Assembly: GCA_029237505.1 (NCBI GenBank)
Contig: JARBAW010000118.1
Location: 1-44,284, forward strand
Reading direction: 5' to 3'
From: Nitrososphaerales archaeon
GTDB lineage: Archaea > Thermoproteota > Nitrososphaeria > Nitrososphaerales > Nitrososphaeraceae
DNA: 44,284 bases
Shown here: positions 19,177 to 30,404 of the stretch, one piece after another
Position numbering within the stretch: position 1 is the first letter of the stretch
How the letters are laid out: each line of letters begins with the position of its first letter
Program-made: the position numbers and the translations under genes
Notes under the pieces: model-generated
What the model was told of the DNA's origin: nothing
The model's database searches: none
What the model saw: the letters and a program-made list of their open reading frames with translations, nothing else

Positions 19177-20347
19177 GTAACTTTTCCACTCTTAATAATT
19201 TCCTTACTCTCCTAGTTCTAGATAATGCTTCCTGTGTAGTTTCTGCGGTAATTGTAAAATGACCTAATTTTCGCTGTGGCTTTGTTATCCTCTTGCCATA
19301 TAGGTGCAATTTCATACCCGGCACGGTAAATGCTCTATCAATTCCAGTAATTGAATAACGTCCCGTATAATTAGGAATCCCAAGAATATTTGTCATTACG
19401 GCCGGTGACAGCAATCTGGGTTTTACCAGTGGAAGACCAAATATAGCTCTTATGTGTAGCTCGAATTGAGAAACACTACAAGCTTCGATTGAATAATGAC
19501 CGGAATTATGCGGCCTTGGAGCAATTTCATTTATCAATAATTTATTATCTTCAAGAAACATTTCGATACCAAATATACCAACGCCTTTCAATGACTTGAC
19601 TACTTTTTCAGCTATAGTTCTCGCATTTGCTTCTACCGTTTTACTAATTCCCGCTGGAACGATAGTTGTATCCAGTATATTGTTCTTGTGAATGTTGTGA
19701 ACAACTGGAAACGACGCTATCTGTCCTTTAGTATTACGGGCCACCATGACTGACACTTCTTTGGTAAAGTGCACGAATTTCTCTATCATGCAACTTCTTC
19801 CTTCAAAATACCGAATTCCTTTATCAATGTCTCTAGGAGATCTGATCAAATAATTCCCTCTTCCGTCATACGAATCCTCGCATGCTTTCAGCAGCAATGG
19901 ATAGTCAGAATCTTTACAGATTCTTCTTGCTTGGTCTATTGAAGTGATCTCCTCAAAATCTGGAACTGGAATACCTTTTGATTTTAGAAATTTCTTTTGT
20001 CTTAACTTGTTCTGAATGGTATTAAGTACGGCAGGAGAAGGATGAACTGCGAGTCCCTTGGATTGAAGATCTTTAAGTACGGCAGAATTTGCAAGTTCGA
20101 TTTCATAGGTAAGCACGTCAGATTTTTCTGCTAATTCGAGAATTGATTTCTCGTCTTTATAGTCGCTAACAATTAATTGATCGGCAATCGTTGAGGCAGG
20201 ACATGTCATATCGGGGTCCAGGTATGCAAGGTTCAGTGACATTCTCTTTGCTTCAATGCCGATCATTTTTCCAAGTTGTCCGCCGCCTATTATTCCCAAT
20301 GTGATATCATTAGGTGAGAGTTGTGATCTGTTAAATGAGGACTTCAT
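19151..20347 (-). CDS. purK: 5-(carboxyamino)imidazole ribonucleotide synthase
   Basis: [19 protein letters not shown] and ATP-grasp motifs ([17 protein letters not shown]); overlaps purE. Confidence 0.97.
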   Translation of the reverse strand: MKSSFNRSQLSPNDITLGIIGGGQLGKMIGIEAKRMSLNLAYLDPDMTCPASTIADQLIVSDYKDEKSILELAEKSDVLTYEIELANSAVLKDLQSKGLAVHPSPAVLNTIQNKLRQKKFLKSKGIPVPDFEEITSIDQARRICKDSDYPLLLKACEDSYDGRGNYLIRSPRDIDKGIRYFEGRSCMIEKFVHFTKEVSVMVARNTKGQIASFPVVHNIHKNNILDTTIVPAGISKTVEANARTIAEKVVKSLKGVGIFGIEMFLEDNKLLINEIAPRPHNSGHYSIEACSVSQFELHIRAIFGLPLVKPRLLSPAVMTNILGIPNYTGRYSITGIDRAFTVPGMKLHLYGKRITKPQRKLGHFTITAETTQEALSRTRRVRKLLRVEKLLGNKKEEE

Positions 20348-20419
20348 CGATAGAATACAAAATTATTGGAAATTTAAAGTATCTAAATATTCTTTAAACT
20401 TTAAAAGTTCAAAGTTGTA

Positions 20420-21184
20420 TTGATTGGTATGAGTCTTAAAGGAAAGGTCGCAATTGTCACAGGCGCCGGTGGAGGAGTCGGAAGGTCTACTACTGAACGC
20501 CTCGTCAAGGAAGGTTGCAGAGTAACTCTGGTAGGTAGAGATCGTTCTAAATTGGCAAAAGTTATTTCGGATAATGATAACTCAAATGATTTGCTGGCAG
20601 TTAGTGCAGACATTACCAAGGAGGCAGAAGTGCTGAATGTGATTGAACAAACAATCTCATCGTTTGATACGGTAGATATTCTTGTGAACAATGCAGGAGT
20701 CATTAATGATCCAATCCCGTTTCACATGATGAGTGAAGATCAGTGGGATAATTTAATTTCAACAAATTTGATCGGAACTTTTCAAATGACTAAAGCAGTA
20801 TTACCAATTATAATGGAGAAGAAAATTGGGAATATAGTTAATATTTCCTCGCTTTTGGGTATTCGGGCTATACCAAATGTCCCACTTTCAATTTACGGCG
20901 CTACTAAAGCTGGTATCATAATGTTTACGAAAAGTATTGCTGTTGAGTACGGGTCATTTGGTATTAGATGCAATTGCATTGTACCTTCCACAATAAGAAG
21001 TCCCATGATTGAACCTTATTTGCAAGACGAGAAATCTAAGGAGCAACTGGAATCATCTTTTCCACTGAGGAGAATAGGAAATACCAGCGATATTTCAGGC
21101 GCCGTTGTCTATTTGTGCTCTGATGATGCTAACTGGATCACAGGAACAACTCTGACTATTGACGGTGGTTTCTCAGCAAGATAG
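20420..21184 (+). CDS. Short-chain dehydrogenase/reductase (FabG-like)
   Basis: TGAGGGVG, NNAG, YGATK, C-terminal WITGTTLTIDGGFSAR. Confidence 0.92.
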   Translation: MIGMSLKGKVAIVTGAGGGVGRSTTERLVKEGCRVTLVGRDRSKLAKVISDNDNSNDLLAVSADITKEAEVLNVIEQTISSFDTVDILVNNAGVINDPIPFHMMSEDQWDNLISTNLIGTFQMTKAVLPIIMEKKIGNIVNISSLLGIRAIPNVPLSIYGATKAGIIMFTKSIAVEYGSFGIRCNCIVPSTIRSPMIEPYLQDEKSKEQLESSFPLRRIGNTSDISGAVVYLCSDDANWITGTTLTIDGGFSAR

Positions 21185-21236
21185 ATATTAGCAGGAACAC
21201 AAAGAATCAAAAAATATAAAATTAGTTCTTACTCAT

Positions 21237-21641
21237 TCAGGACTTGAGGTCAGATTTCCTTTTTTTTATTAATGGGATTACCTTTTCCACTATTATTTCA
21301 TGAAAATTGTCAGTTCCTGCATCGAGAGAAAGTATTATTACATATGATAATTTCCTGTTATCATCTGTCACGGGGATTGTAGCTCTGATTAATTTAGTAT
21401 AATGTGAACTTGCATACTGTATTTTGCCTAATAATACTTCCCATCTAAGTCTTGTAAATTGTCTTGTGGCTGCAGTAATTGCATATTGAGCTCTTTCTTC
21501 TGAAGAAAGGAGAGGTTTGATACCTTTGCGATGACTAATGTGTAATATTATCCCATCCTCATTAGTGATTCCAGCGGATCTAATTGATGAATCGACTTTG
21601 ATTATTTCTTGACATAATGTCCTGTACGCCGAAGTTTTCAA
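21237..21641 (-). CDS. Thaumarchaeal DUF6659-like (roadblock-like) protein
   Basis: VDSSIRSAGITNEDGIILHISHRKG; family recalled as common in thaumarchaea. Confidence 0.5.
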   Translation of the reverse strand: MKTSAYRTLCQEIIKVDSSIRSAGITNEDGIILHISHRKGIKPLLSSEERAQYAITAATRQFTRLRWEVLLGKIQYASSHYTKLIRATIPVTDDNRKLSYVIILSLDAGTDNFHEIIVEKVIPLIKKRKSDLKS

Positions 21642-21788
21642 TAGAAAAAAATTATCTTGCGGTAATTTTAATGTCTTGTTGTTAGGATTAACATATCTGT
21701 AAATGCAAAACCAAAGGTACAGACCTTATGGACGAACAAATTATGGTGCAGAACTCGGACGAAAAGAGGGAAAGCAAAACATCATTTT

Positions 21789-22163
21789 TTATGATCCCAT
21801 CATTCCTGGCATTTTTATTGGAGTTCTATACCCTGCGGTAATGTTTATGCCATTATTCGCTGTGATCTTGACAAGATTCAGATTACTTCCTTCCGGGGGT
21901 GAAAGCGCAATTTTTTCTCCCGGATTAATAGTGAGGATGGTTTCGTTTTTCATCCCATAATCAACAAAGACATTTGTGATCGGTTGCTTTCCTACATTTG
22001 TAAGTATGATCCTACTATTTATGAAAAGAGATTGATCCTCTCTCATGGCGTCGACCTCTAATGAATAGTCGGGACGATTATAGTACTGAATAATTATATA
22101 AGAAAGAAAAGACAGCGAAGCAACAACCGCAACACAAATAGAAATCAAATAAAGTCTTTTCAA
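21789..22163 (-). CDS. Membrane-anchored hypothetical protein with beta-sandwich-like extracytoplasmic domain
   Basis: N-terminal TM then NSRIILTNVGKQPITNVFVDYG. Confidence 0.6.
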   Translation of the reverse strand: MKRLYLISICVAVVASLSFLSYIIIQYYNRPDYSLEVDAMREDQSLFINSRIILTNVGKQPITNVFVDYGMKNETILTINPGEKIALSPPEGSNLNLVKITANNGINITAGYRTPIKMPGMMGS

Positions 22164-22246
22164 ATCTAAATTAATTTGATTCTCAAATATTTAAGCAATT
22201 GAGTAATTATTAACAATGCTAAAATCTATTTTTTTTTGAGATGTAT

Positions 22247-23680
22247 TCAATTTTCCAAATCTCCTTTCACTTCGGCTCTAGTCTTAAACACAGGCTTTAT
22301 CCCCAGTGGTTGATAATTTCCGTTGGAGCAAGAAAAACATAATTCCTTTTCATCAATTCCAATTGCCCGGGCAAGGTTAACAGTATCATTGTAAATTACT
22401 TTATCTGCACCAAGACTCTTTGCAACCTCAGATTCAATATCGCTTTCGTTATTTTGATTCTGGAATGCCAATAGTTCATCTTGAGATGGAAAATCGATAC
22501 CTGCATAGCATGGATATTTTATGGGTGGAAAAGTAACGATGAGTGATATTTTTGACGCTCCTGCCGAACGTAGTATCTTTATGATGGACTGTGAACTTGT
22601 GCCTCTAACTATGCTATCGTCTATTACAACTACACTTTTTCCCTTTATGACTTCCGGTATTGGAACAATTCCTTTGTTAATCTCTACACGTTCTCCATGG
22701 TAAGGTTCAATGAAGCTTCGCATAGAACCCTTTTTGCGATATCGGTCTTTTAATAATCCCTCTTCAAAATGAATTCCCAATTCCTCAGCGTAACCTAGTG
22801 CTGCTGGTCTGGCTGAATCTGGGACTGGTATAACAACATCAGCATCCTTAACTGGATATTTTCTTGCCAAGTAATGTCCCATCTTCTTTCTTGCTTCATA
22901 GACATTAACACCTTCTATTGTACTACTTGGATGGGCAAAATATGTGAATTCAAATGAACAATGAGAATGATACTCGCTTGTGGAAAATTGCTGTCTTTCA
23001 ATTCCCTTTGAACTAATCCTCAATAATTCTCCTGGTTGAATATCTCCAAGAAGTTTACCTCCAACAGTATCAATAGCACAAGATTCTGAAGATATCATGT
23101 AAGTGTTGGTTTCTTGAATATGACCCAAGACCAATGGTCTGAATCCTCGTGTATCACGAACTGCATAAACAGTCCCGTCATCAGTCAAGAGGGTGAAGCA
23201 AAAAGATCCTATCATCTCCTCCTTCAAGACGCGTAATGCCTCGACCATGTTATCATTCTTTTCGAGGTGCATCATCAGTCTCTGTGCTGCGAGCAGTGTA
23301 TCAGTCATTGTTTGCGGCGAAAACGTGCAGCCCCCTACCATGTTAGATAACTCTTCTACATTGGCTATGGTGCCATTATGCGCAATGCAAAGATCCTTAA
23401 TTTTTAATGGCTGTGCATTATCCAAATTGCTTTTTCCAAATGTGGAGTATCTAACATGTCCTATCGCTGCATGAGAATTGAACTTTCCAATAATGCTTTT
23501 GAAATTTCTTGAAGCCGAAACCAAACCTAAGCTCTTATATGGTGGCTTCGATGGGACTGCAAACCCCCATGATTCCTGACCCCTGTGCTGCAGTGCCCTC
23601 AAAGAATCAATTACATAAGGTATCACATTATGGCCATTAAGTGAAAAAAAACCAATGACACCACAATTCTCATGAACCAT
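22247..23680 (-). CDS. purF: Amidophosphoribosyltransferase
   Basis: N-terminal MVHENCGVIGFF glutaminase region and PRPP motif VVVIDDSIVRGTSS. Confidence 0.97.
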   Translation of the reverse strand: MVHENCGVIGFFSLNGHNVIPYVIDSLRALQHRGQESWGFAVPSKPPYKSLGLVSASRNFKSIIGKFNSHAAIGHVRYSTFGKSNLDNAQPLKIKDLCIAHNGTIANVEELSNMVGGCTFSPQTMTDTLLAAQRLMMHLEKNDNMVEALRVLKEEMIGSFCFTLLTDDGTVYAVRDTRGFRPLVLGHIQETNTYMISSESCAIDTVGGKLLGDIQPGELLRISSKGIERQQFSTSEYHSHCSFEFTYFAHPSSTIEGVNVYEARKKMGHYLARKYPVKDADVVIPVPDSARPAALGYAEELGIHFEEGLLKDRYRKKGSMRSFIEPYHGERVEINKGIVPIPEVIKGKSVVVIDDSIVRGTSSQSIIKILRSAGASKISLIVTFPPIKYPCYAGIDFPSQDELLAFQNQNNESDIESEVAKSLGADKVIYNDTVNLARAIGIDEKELCFSCSNGNYQPLGIKPVFKTRAEVKGDLEN

Positions 23681-23736
23681 TAACTATCAATTCTTCCAGA
23701 TGGATTTAAATAAAATTTGCTCCAATTAATTTGTGT

Positions 23737-25908
23737 CTAGATCCCATCCATTGTATTATTCATTGTATTGTATCTATTTGCCAGTTCTTTGAGGGGCAGA
23801 TTTATGACTTCTTTACCAGACTCGTGTATTCTTAGAGTCATAGTAGAATCAGTTCTCCCTATTTCTGAGAATTTGCATTTTCTGTTTCTCATAAATTTCT
23901 TTAACTCGTCTGGGTTGTTCGTACCTATTATGTACCTCGAATGGGTTTCAGAGAAGAGTAGAAAGTCATTACGGGTGCATGTGTTTGGAATATTTTTCAG
24001 GTCTATGTTTATTCCTGTATTTCCAAAAATGGCCAGCTCTGAAAGCGCGGTTCCAATCCCACCTTTGGAACAATCATGTACGAACTCAATTAGACCTTTT
24101 TCTATCATGTCTAGTACGGCCGATCTATTTTTCTTGTCAGTATTCAAATTAACCTTGGGGACTCTTCCATATTTTTCACGATCAATTAACTCAAAGTATT
24201 CAGAGCCACCTAATTCTTCTCTTGTATGACCTAGAATGAACAACCTGTTTCCACTATTTGGTACATTGTTAGTTATGTGGGTTTTATCTTTAATAAGACC
24301 AATTGTCCCAATCACAGGGGACGGTTTAATGGGGGAGTTCATTGTTTCATTATAAAAGCTTACTTTTCCACCGACTACTGGAATTTTCATATAACTACAA
24401 AAATCTATGATTGCTTTTATTGACTTAATAAATGTCCAATAAATATGTGGATTCTCGGGGCTTCCAAATTGCAGGTGATCTAGTATGCCAATGGGTTGTG
24501 CTCCAGTGCACGCAACATTTCTACACGATTCAGACAAACACCCTAGCATTCCCTGATAAGGATCTAGATAACAGTGCTTGGAATTCCCATCTAATTTGAT
24601 AGACACGAACTTGTTATCGTTTACTCTTATTACTGATGCATTGGAGCCCGGTTTTATTACCGTTCTTAAACCCACTTCATGGTCATATTGTTGGTAAACC
24701 CAGTCTTTATTACCAATATTTGGATTCGCAAGAAGTCTTAACAAAATGTCATTGTAATTGTCCAACATTTCCATTTTGATTTTTGTTTTTAAATTATTCA
24801 AATAATTTGGTCTCTTTGATTTCCATTTAGCTAGGGGGGCATTGACCATCAAATTACAAGATAAACTAGCTATTGGTTTTCCCTCATAAAGAATCTTGAG
24901 ATTATCTTTACCACTTACTTTACCAATAATAGAGTACGTTATACCATATTTCGTGAAAATCTCATCGAATGTTGATAGTTTGTTCTTATTTATCACATAA
25001 ACCATTCTTTCTTGTGATTCTGATATCATAATCTCGTTTGGAGTAATGTCATCCATTTTCGTGTGAACAGCATATAATTCAATTTCAAACCCTTTTTCGA
25101 CTAGGTGGGATAGCTCTGAAAGACAGCAGGAGAGACCTCCACCTCCGAGATCCTTTGTAGCATTAATGCAGTTTCTATTGGTTGCCTCAATCGTAGCCTC
25201 TATCAATAATTTTTCCAAAAATGGATCTGGAATTTGAACAGCTGACCTATCTTCTTCATTGTCAAGCAATTTAGAAGCAAATGACGCTCCACGAATTCCA
25301 TCCTTTCCTGTCGGATTGCCTGCTAAAACTATGATGTCTCCGTCTTCTGCGTGATTGGATATTATTTGACTTCTTTTTCCAAGCCCTATTGCAGCTACAT
25401 CAACCAAACAATAATCCTTGAAAGAATTATCAAATTCTATGTCTCCACCAACTGTTGGTATCCCAATGCAATTACCATAATCAGCTATGCCTCTCACAAC
25501 ATTCCTAAACAACCATTTTGACTTTGATGTCTTTTTCACTTTATCAATTGAAGAGAATCGTAGAGCGTCAAGTAACGCTACCGGTCTGGTTCCCATTGAT
25601 ATAATGTCCCTTATGACCCCACCTACTCCTGTGGCAGCACCGCCGTAAGGCTCTACGGCGGATGGATGATTGTGGCTTTCAATATGAACTGTTATAACAT
25701 CGTCGTCTCCAATATCGAGTACTCCAGCATCATATCCTGGTCCAACAATGACTCTTTTACCACGCGATGGTAATGATCTTACATACTTTCTTGACGATTT
25801 GTACGAACAATGCTCTGACCATTCCGCATCGATCATATCAATTTCTAACACATTTGCCTGCCTCCCTAATTTTCTTAATAAGTAAATTTCTTCTGATTTG
25901 GTTAGCAT
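23737..25908 (-). CDS. purL: Phosphoribosylformylglycinamidine synthase subunit PurL (small type)
   Basis: EWSEHCSYKSS, VHIESHNHPSAVEPYGGAATGVGG, 723 aa. Confidence 0.97.
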   Translation of the reverse strand: MLTKSEEIYLLRKLGRQANVLEIDMIDAEWSEHCSYKSSRKYVRSLPSRGKRVIVGPGYDAGVLDIGDDDVITVHIESHNHPSAVEPYGGAATGVGGVIRDIISMGTRPVALLDALRFSSIDKVKKTSKSKWLFRNVVRGIADYGNCIGIPTVGGDIEFDNSFKDYCLVDVAAIGLGKRSQIISNHAEDGDIIVLAGNPTGKDGIRGASFASKLLDNEEDRSAVQIPDPFLEKLLIEATIEATNRNCINATKDLGGGGLSCCLSELSHLVEKGFEIELYAVHTKMDDITPNEIMISESQERMVYVINKNKLSTFDEIFTKYGITYSIIGKVSGKDNLKILYEGKPIASLSCNLMVNAPLAKWKSKRPNYLNNLKTKIKMEMLDNYNDILLRLLANPNIGNKDWVYQQYDHEVGLRTVIKPGSNASVIRVNDNKFVSIKLDGNSKHCYLDPYQGMLGCLSESCRNVACTGAQPIGILDHLQFGSPENPHIYWTFIKSIKAIIDFCSYMKIPVVGGKVSFYNETMNSPIKPSPVIGTIGLIKDKTHITNNVPNSGNRLFILGHTREELGGSEYFELIDREKYGRVPKVNLNTDKKNRSAVLDMIEKGLIEFVHDCSKGGIGTALSELAIFGNTGINIDLKNIPNTCTRNDFLLFSETHSRYIIGTNNPDELKKFMRNRKCKFSEIGRTDSTMTLRIHESGKEVINLPLKELANRYNTMNNTMDGI

Positions 25909-25922
25909 TCTATATCATCAAT

Positions 25923-26615
25923 TTAGTTTTTGACATACGACGACAGGAAATTCTTTAATGAATGAAATATTAGACCTGCATTGCTCTTTGTTTGGTTAGG
26001 TAAGAGAATGGACTCAGATGCTCGTTCTGGATGTGGCATAAGACCCATGACATTGCCTTCCTTATTGCATATTGCTGCTATCATTTCTGTAGAACCATTT
26101 GGATTTTGATCTTTATATTTGAAAACAATCTGGTTGTTACGTTTCAGCTCACCAAGTTTATCATCATCTATAACAAATCGGCCTTCCCCATGTGCAATGG
26201 GGATTGTAACTTCATCATTTAAACTGAACATATTAGTAAAAGGTGTGTTGACATTCAACACTTCCATTTTTAACCACTTACACGAAAATTGTAGTTTTAC
26301 ATTCTTTACCAAAGCGCCTGGCAGGAGTCCGGCTTCAACTAATATTTGAAAACCATTGCAAATGCCAAGAATTGGTAAGCCCTCTTGTGCCTTTTTCTTT
26401 ATTGCTTCTACAATGGGACTCTGTGCTGCAATTACACCTGCTCGCAGTCTATCTCCATATGAAAATCCTCCTGGTAAAATTAGTGCGTCGTATTGGTTAA
26501 TTGATTCTTCAGTGTGCCAAATGTATTGTGCATTTATTCCCATGACATCATTTAGAACATGATGTACATCCCGATCGCAATTACTTCCTGGAAAAACTAC
26601 TATTCCTATCTTCAC
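25923..26615 (-). CDS. purQ: Phosphoribosylformylglycinamidine synthase subunit PurQ
   Basis: [54 protein letters not shown]. Confidence 0.97.
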   Translation of the reverse strand: MKIGIVVFPGSNCDRDVHHVLNDVMGINAQYIWHTEESINQYDALILPGGFSYGDRLRAGVIAAQSPIVEAIKKKAQEGLPILGICNGFQILVEAGLLPGALVKNVKLQFSCKWLKMEVLNVNTPFTNMFSLNDEVTIPIAHGEGRFVIDDDKLGELKRNNQIVFKYKDQNPNGSTEMIAAICNKEGNVMGLMPHPERASESILLPNQTKSNAGLIFHSLKNFLSSYVKN

Positions 26616-26768
26616 TTAAGATCTATCCTAGCTGTTTCTTTCTACTAATTTTAATTTATTTGTAAGATCACAAAGTGACAGAGCATTGGGCAGTATAGAT
26701 TGGGGCAAATAAACAGTCTTTGCTGGCAAGACTTAAGTTTTTATCTTGATGATTATTTAGAATGAATA

Positions 26769-27182
26769 TTGAACGACAGAGTTCAGGATATAATGACAAA
26801 AAATGTCATTTCCATCGATGAAGGAATTACAGCTCATGAAGCAGCTAAAATCATGACTGAAAAACGAATAAGCTCACTGATTGTTGAAAGGGAAAACGTT
26901 CCTGTCGGGATAATCACAGAAAAGGATTTTGTAAAGAAAATCTGCACAAAGGATCTAGTGTCTTCCACAGTTAAGGTAGATACAATAATGTCAAAGATAC
27001 AAACGTACGCCAGTCCAGACACTCCGGTAGAAGTAGCTGTACAAAGGATGGTCAATCACAAAATACGTAGATTGCCAATACTTTCAGAAGGGAAAGTGAT
27101 TGGAATTGTCACAGTTACTGATCTCGCAAGACAACTCAGGACCATATTGCTAGTCGATGGTATATTGTCAGAGGAAACTTGA
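26769..27182 (+). CDS. Tandem CBS-domain protein
   Basis: VQDIMTKNVISIDEG ... VGIITEKDFV ... RRLPILSEGKVIGIVTVTDL. Confidence 0.92.
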   Translation: MNDRVQDIMTKNVISIDEGITAHEAAKIMTEKRISSLIVERENVPVGIITEKDFVKKICTKDLVSSTVKVDTIMSKIQTYASPDTPVEVAVQRMVNHKIRRLPILSEGKVIGIVTVTDLARQLRTILLVDGILSEET

Positions 27183-27249
27183 GTATAAGAGAATAAAAGA
27201 AATACCTCTAGGCAAAATATAATAATTACAGAGTTTCTTTGTTCAAGGT

Positions 27250-28428
27250 ATGAAAAAATTCCTTGCGTATTCTATAGCCATTATTTCATTTGTATTTCTT
27301 TTGCAAAATAATTTGGTATATGCACTGCCTAGCTTAAAAGATTCCAACTTACAGGTGGAATCTTTTGTTAGCGGTCTTACATCTCCAACAAGCATGTTAT
27401 TCTTAGATGAAAATAATATTCTGGTTCTAGAGAAAGACGGAAATGTTAGGCTTGTAAGTAATGGGGTACTTCAAGATCAACCGTTGGTAACGCTAGATGT
27501 TGATAACAAGAATGAACGGGGACTATTGGGAGTTGAAAGAATTGATGAAAACATATTTCTGTATGCGACGGTCAAAGATGGCGGAGTTATGAATAGAATA
27601 TTCAAATATTCTCTGGCACCTGGACCAGAACTAACAAATGAAGAAGTGTTTATGGATCTACCAGGAACCCCTGCAACTAATCATCAAGGAGGCAAATTAG
27701 CCGTCAGTAAAGATGGATATCTCTATTCAGTAACAGGAGAGTTGCAAAGGAACGGAAAAGATCAAAATATACTTAATGGGCCGGATCCAGATTTTAGTGG
27801 AGCAATCCTTAAGACAAACCCAAATGATGCTTCTCCAGCCCCCAATAATCCATTACAAGGTGACAATCCTGACGACCCAATAAATTGGTATCAGGCTTAT
27901 GGAATTAGAAATAGCTTTGGTCTGGGAGTTGATCCAGTTAGCGGAACTTTATGGGATACTGAAAATGGTGAAAAATCACATGATGAAATAAATTTGGTGA
28001 GCCCCGGATTTAACAGTGGATGGAAACTTGTTATGGGCCCAATTTCAGATAGTGGAGTGTCGGACAATGATTTGGTAAACCTTCCAAATTCTAATTACAA
28101 AGATCCAATTCTGAGCTTTATAGATTCATTTGGAATTACTGATATTGAATTTTTGAGCTCGGACAAACTAGGCGCTCAATATTCTAACAATGCTTTTGTG
28201 GGAGATCTGGCTTATGGAAATCTTTACAGGTTCGAATTAAACGCTGAGAGAACGGACTTTAATTTAAATGCGCCAGGGTTAGATGATCGTGTTGTAGATA
28301 ATAATAAAGAACTAGATTCAATATTGTTTGGTGAAGGTTTTGGTGGCATAACTGACCTAAAGACAGGTCCAGATGGCTTGTTCTACGTGCTTTCATTTGC
28401 AGATGGCATAATATATCGAATCAGCTAG
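27250..28428 (+). CDS. PQQ-type glucose/sorbosone dehydrogenase family protein, secreted
   Basis: Signal peptide; GLTSPTSMLFLDENNILVLEKDG, GNLYRF, GGITDLKTGPDGLFYVLSFADGIIYRI. Confidence 0.88.
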   Translation: MKKFLAYSIAIISFVFLLQNNLVYALPSLKDSNLQVESFVSGLTSPTSMLFLDENNILVLEKDGNVRLVSNGVLQDQPLVTLDVDNKNERGLLGVERIDENIFLYATVKDGGVMNRIFKYSLAPGPELTNEEVFMDLPGTPATNHQGGKLAVSKDGYLYSVTGELQRNGKDQNILNGPDPDFSGAILKTNPNDASPAPNNPLQGDNPDDPINWYQAYGIRNSFGLGVDPVSGTLWDTENGEKSHDEINLVSPGFNSGWKLVMGPISDSGVSDNDLVNLPNSNYKDPILSFIDSFGITDIEFLSSDKLGAQYSNNAFVGDLAYGNLYRFELNAERTDFNLNAPGLDDRVVDNNKELDSILFGEGFGGITDLKTGPDGLFYVLSFADGIIYRIS

Positions 28429-28491
28429 GGAGCTAAACCTTATCTTATCTCTAGATCCTAATGTATCCTGATTTTTTGTAACCATTACTAA

Positions 28492-30309
28492 TTATCTACT
28501 ATCTGTTTGAAAGATTCTAATTTTCTGACCTACAATAATAGCATTTAATATTTTTCTACCACTTTCAGATCTCTTGTCTATCTTGATTCTTGATTTCTTA
28601 CCTACCTGATTTGCACAAATGAACTCGTCATCAATATACAAATTAACTTTGTTACCAATTATTTTTTCATCTAAATTTATAACAACGCCATTTCCGGATT
28701 CATTTATTTCAAAATCTATTTCCTTGCCAAGTGTCGCAGTTTTCATCTCTACGTCTATTCTCACACCCAGCATCTCTTCGAGTTCACTTATGGTTGTTCC
28801 TCCCTTTCCGATAATTCTGGGAATCGTGTCTTTCTGTACTTTAATTCTAATTCTATTGTTTGAAATTATGGCTATCTCGGGATTAGAATCAAACCTACGA
28901 ATCACATCTCTTATTTTTGATTCAGCAAGTTTATAGATATTGTTTTGATCCGCCTCCGTTTCTGAATCGACGGGAACTATGACATTTTCTTCACCGAAAG
29001 TGTAAATTTCGTATTCGGTTTGTCCTGTTGAAAAATCCTTGACTTCTACAACAGGCCTGGCAAGATCTGCTTCTGTCATTTTGTAGGGCACTTTTACTGT
29101 AAGCAAGATTTCATAAACCTTCTTCACCATTCCTGCATCCATAAAAATAATAGTATCAAGAATTTGCGGTATCATACCCAGTTCAATTCTCCCAATAAAT
29201 CTTTGCACTGCATCCAAAGGTTTACTTGCATGAATTACGCCTATCATTCCAACTCCAGCCAACTTCATGTCAGAGAAAACTTGGAAGTCTCTATATCGTC
29301 TTATTTCATCAAATATGGTGTAGTCAGGACGTACAAGTAACAGGATATCAACTGCATTTTCAAAGCTTCCTTCAAGCGGTCCATATTGAGTTACCTCTTT
29401 GGGTACTTGTAAATCTCTGGGAGATTCAAAAGTTTTTACTATCTTATTTTGAGCAACGTAAAATTCGGCCAGACTACTCGCTAAAGTACTTTTGCCAGAT
29501 CCTGGGGGGCCCGCTATTATCACACCTTCAACATCCGATGTCAATCGTGCTAACAATTTTTCACTCAGTCCATAATCTTCTAATGTCAACTTTGCTACTG
29601 GTTTTACAATAGTGATTTCTTGTCCGCTTGAAAAGGGTTCTTTAGTTATTGCAATCCTGTATTTACCTAATTGAATAACGGTTGCTCCATCCCTATTGAT
29701 TTCAGTGAAGCCCTTTTTTGATCGCAACTGTTCTAGAATTTCTTTGGTAATTTCATAAATATCATCAGATGATAGCCTATTTTCTTCCAGTCGCACTAGC
29801 TTCAGGTTACCTGGTACTCCCTTCTTTGCGAATGGGTAAGTATCTTGCTTCAAGTGAATACTCATGGTATCATTATCAAAATATTTTTCGAATTGTAATT
29901 CTGAAACTTCCTTTAAAGAACTAATGTGCATTGATTTGATACCGTGAGCTTCCGTTACCAGATGTTGGATATAATCGCATGTAATTAAAGTTGCGTTGTT
30001 GTCTAGGGCTATGTCTTTAATTATCGCGTCAATTCTTCCATGTTTAGCTAGTCTGATTTCTTCAATCGTAGGCCTGGTTCCACTAAACTCTATGTCTATT
30101 TTTTTTGCCCCACAGATGTCCCTTATTCTTTTTATTTCAAGCAACCCCTGGACACCTTGAGATTTATTCGTTGATGCCTGTGCTTGAAGCTCGTCCAGAA
30201 CGGCTATTGGAATTATGATTTTAGAACCTGCTCTAATCTTATCATTTATGATACCTGGAATTTTTCCTTCAATTATGACACTGGTGTCTAAAACGAATGT
30301 ATCAGTCAT
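28492..30309 (-). CDS. PIN-domain plus PilT-like ATPase plus KH-domain protein
   Basis: N-terminal PIN (FVLDTSVIIEG), Walker A AGPPGSGKST, KH-like IPRIIGKGGTTISELEEMLGVRIDV. Confidence 0.93.
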   Translation of the reverse strand: MTDTFVLDTSVIIEGKIPGIINDKIRAGSKIIIPIAVLDELQAQASTNKSQGVQGLLEIKRIRDICGAKKIDIEFSGTRPTIEEIRLAKHGRIDAIIKDIALDNNATLITCDYIQHLVTEAHGIKSMHISSLKEVSELQFEKYFDNDTMSIHLKQDTYPFAKKGVPGNLKLVRLEENRLSSDDIYEITKEILEQLRSKKGFTEINRDGATVIQLGKYRIAITKEPFSSGQEITIVKPVAKLTLEDYGLSEKLLARLTSDVEGVIIAGPPGSGKSTLASSLAEFYVAQNKIVKTFESPRDLQVPKEVTQYGPLEGSFENAVDILLLVRPDYTIFDEIRRYRDFQVFSDMKLAGVGMIGVIHASKPLDAVQRFIGRIELGMIPQILDTIIFMDAGMVKKVYEILLTVKVPYKMTEADLARPVVEVKDFSTGQTEYEIYTFGEENVIVPVDSETEADQNNIYKLAESKIRDVIRRFDSNPEIAIISNNRIRIKVQKDTIPRIIGKGGTTISELEEMLGVRIDVEMKTATLGKEIDFEINESGNGVVINLDEKIIGNKVNLYIDDEFICANQVGKKSRIKIDKRSESGRKILNAIIVGQKIRIFQTDSR

Positions 30310-30404
30310 CTGAATAGACTATAACTTGTGGATTAATTTGCTTTCTTATGAAATTGAAACAAAGCGTGGGAATATGATGTCGTATAGCGGACTTTCTTAT
30401 TGTT

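Noticed and set aside
21703-21960. Plus-strand ORF of 85 aa
   Set aside because: Mostly antisense to ORF 21789-22163, which has a clear TM plus folded-domain pattern.
23768-24229. 153-aa plus-strand ORF
   Set aside because: Antisense to purL.
29226-29612. 128-aa plus-strand ORF
   Set aside because: Antisense to the PIN-ATPase gene.
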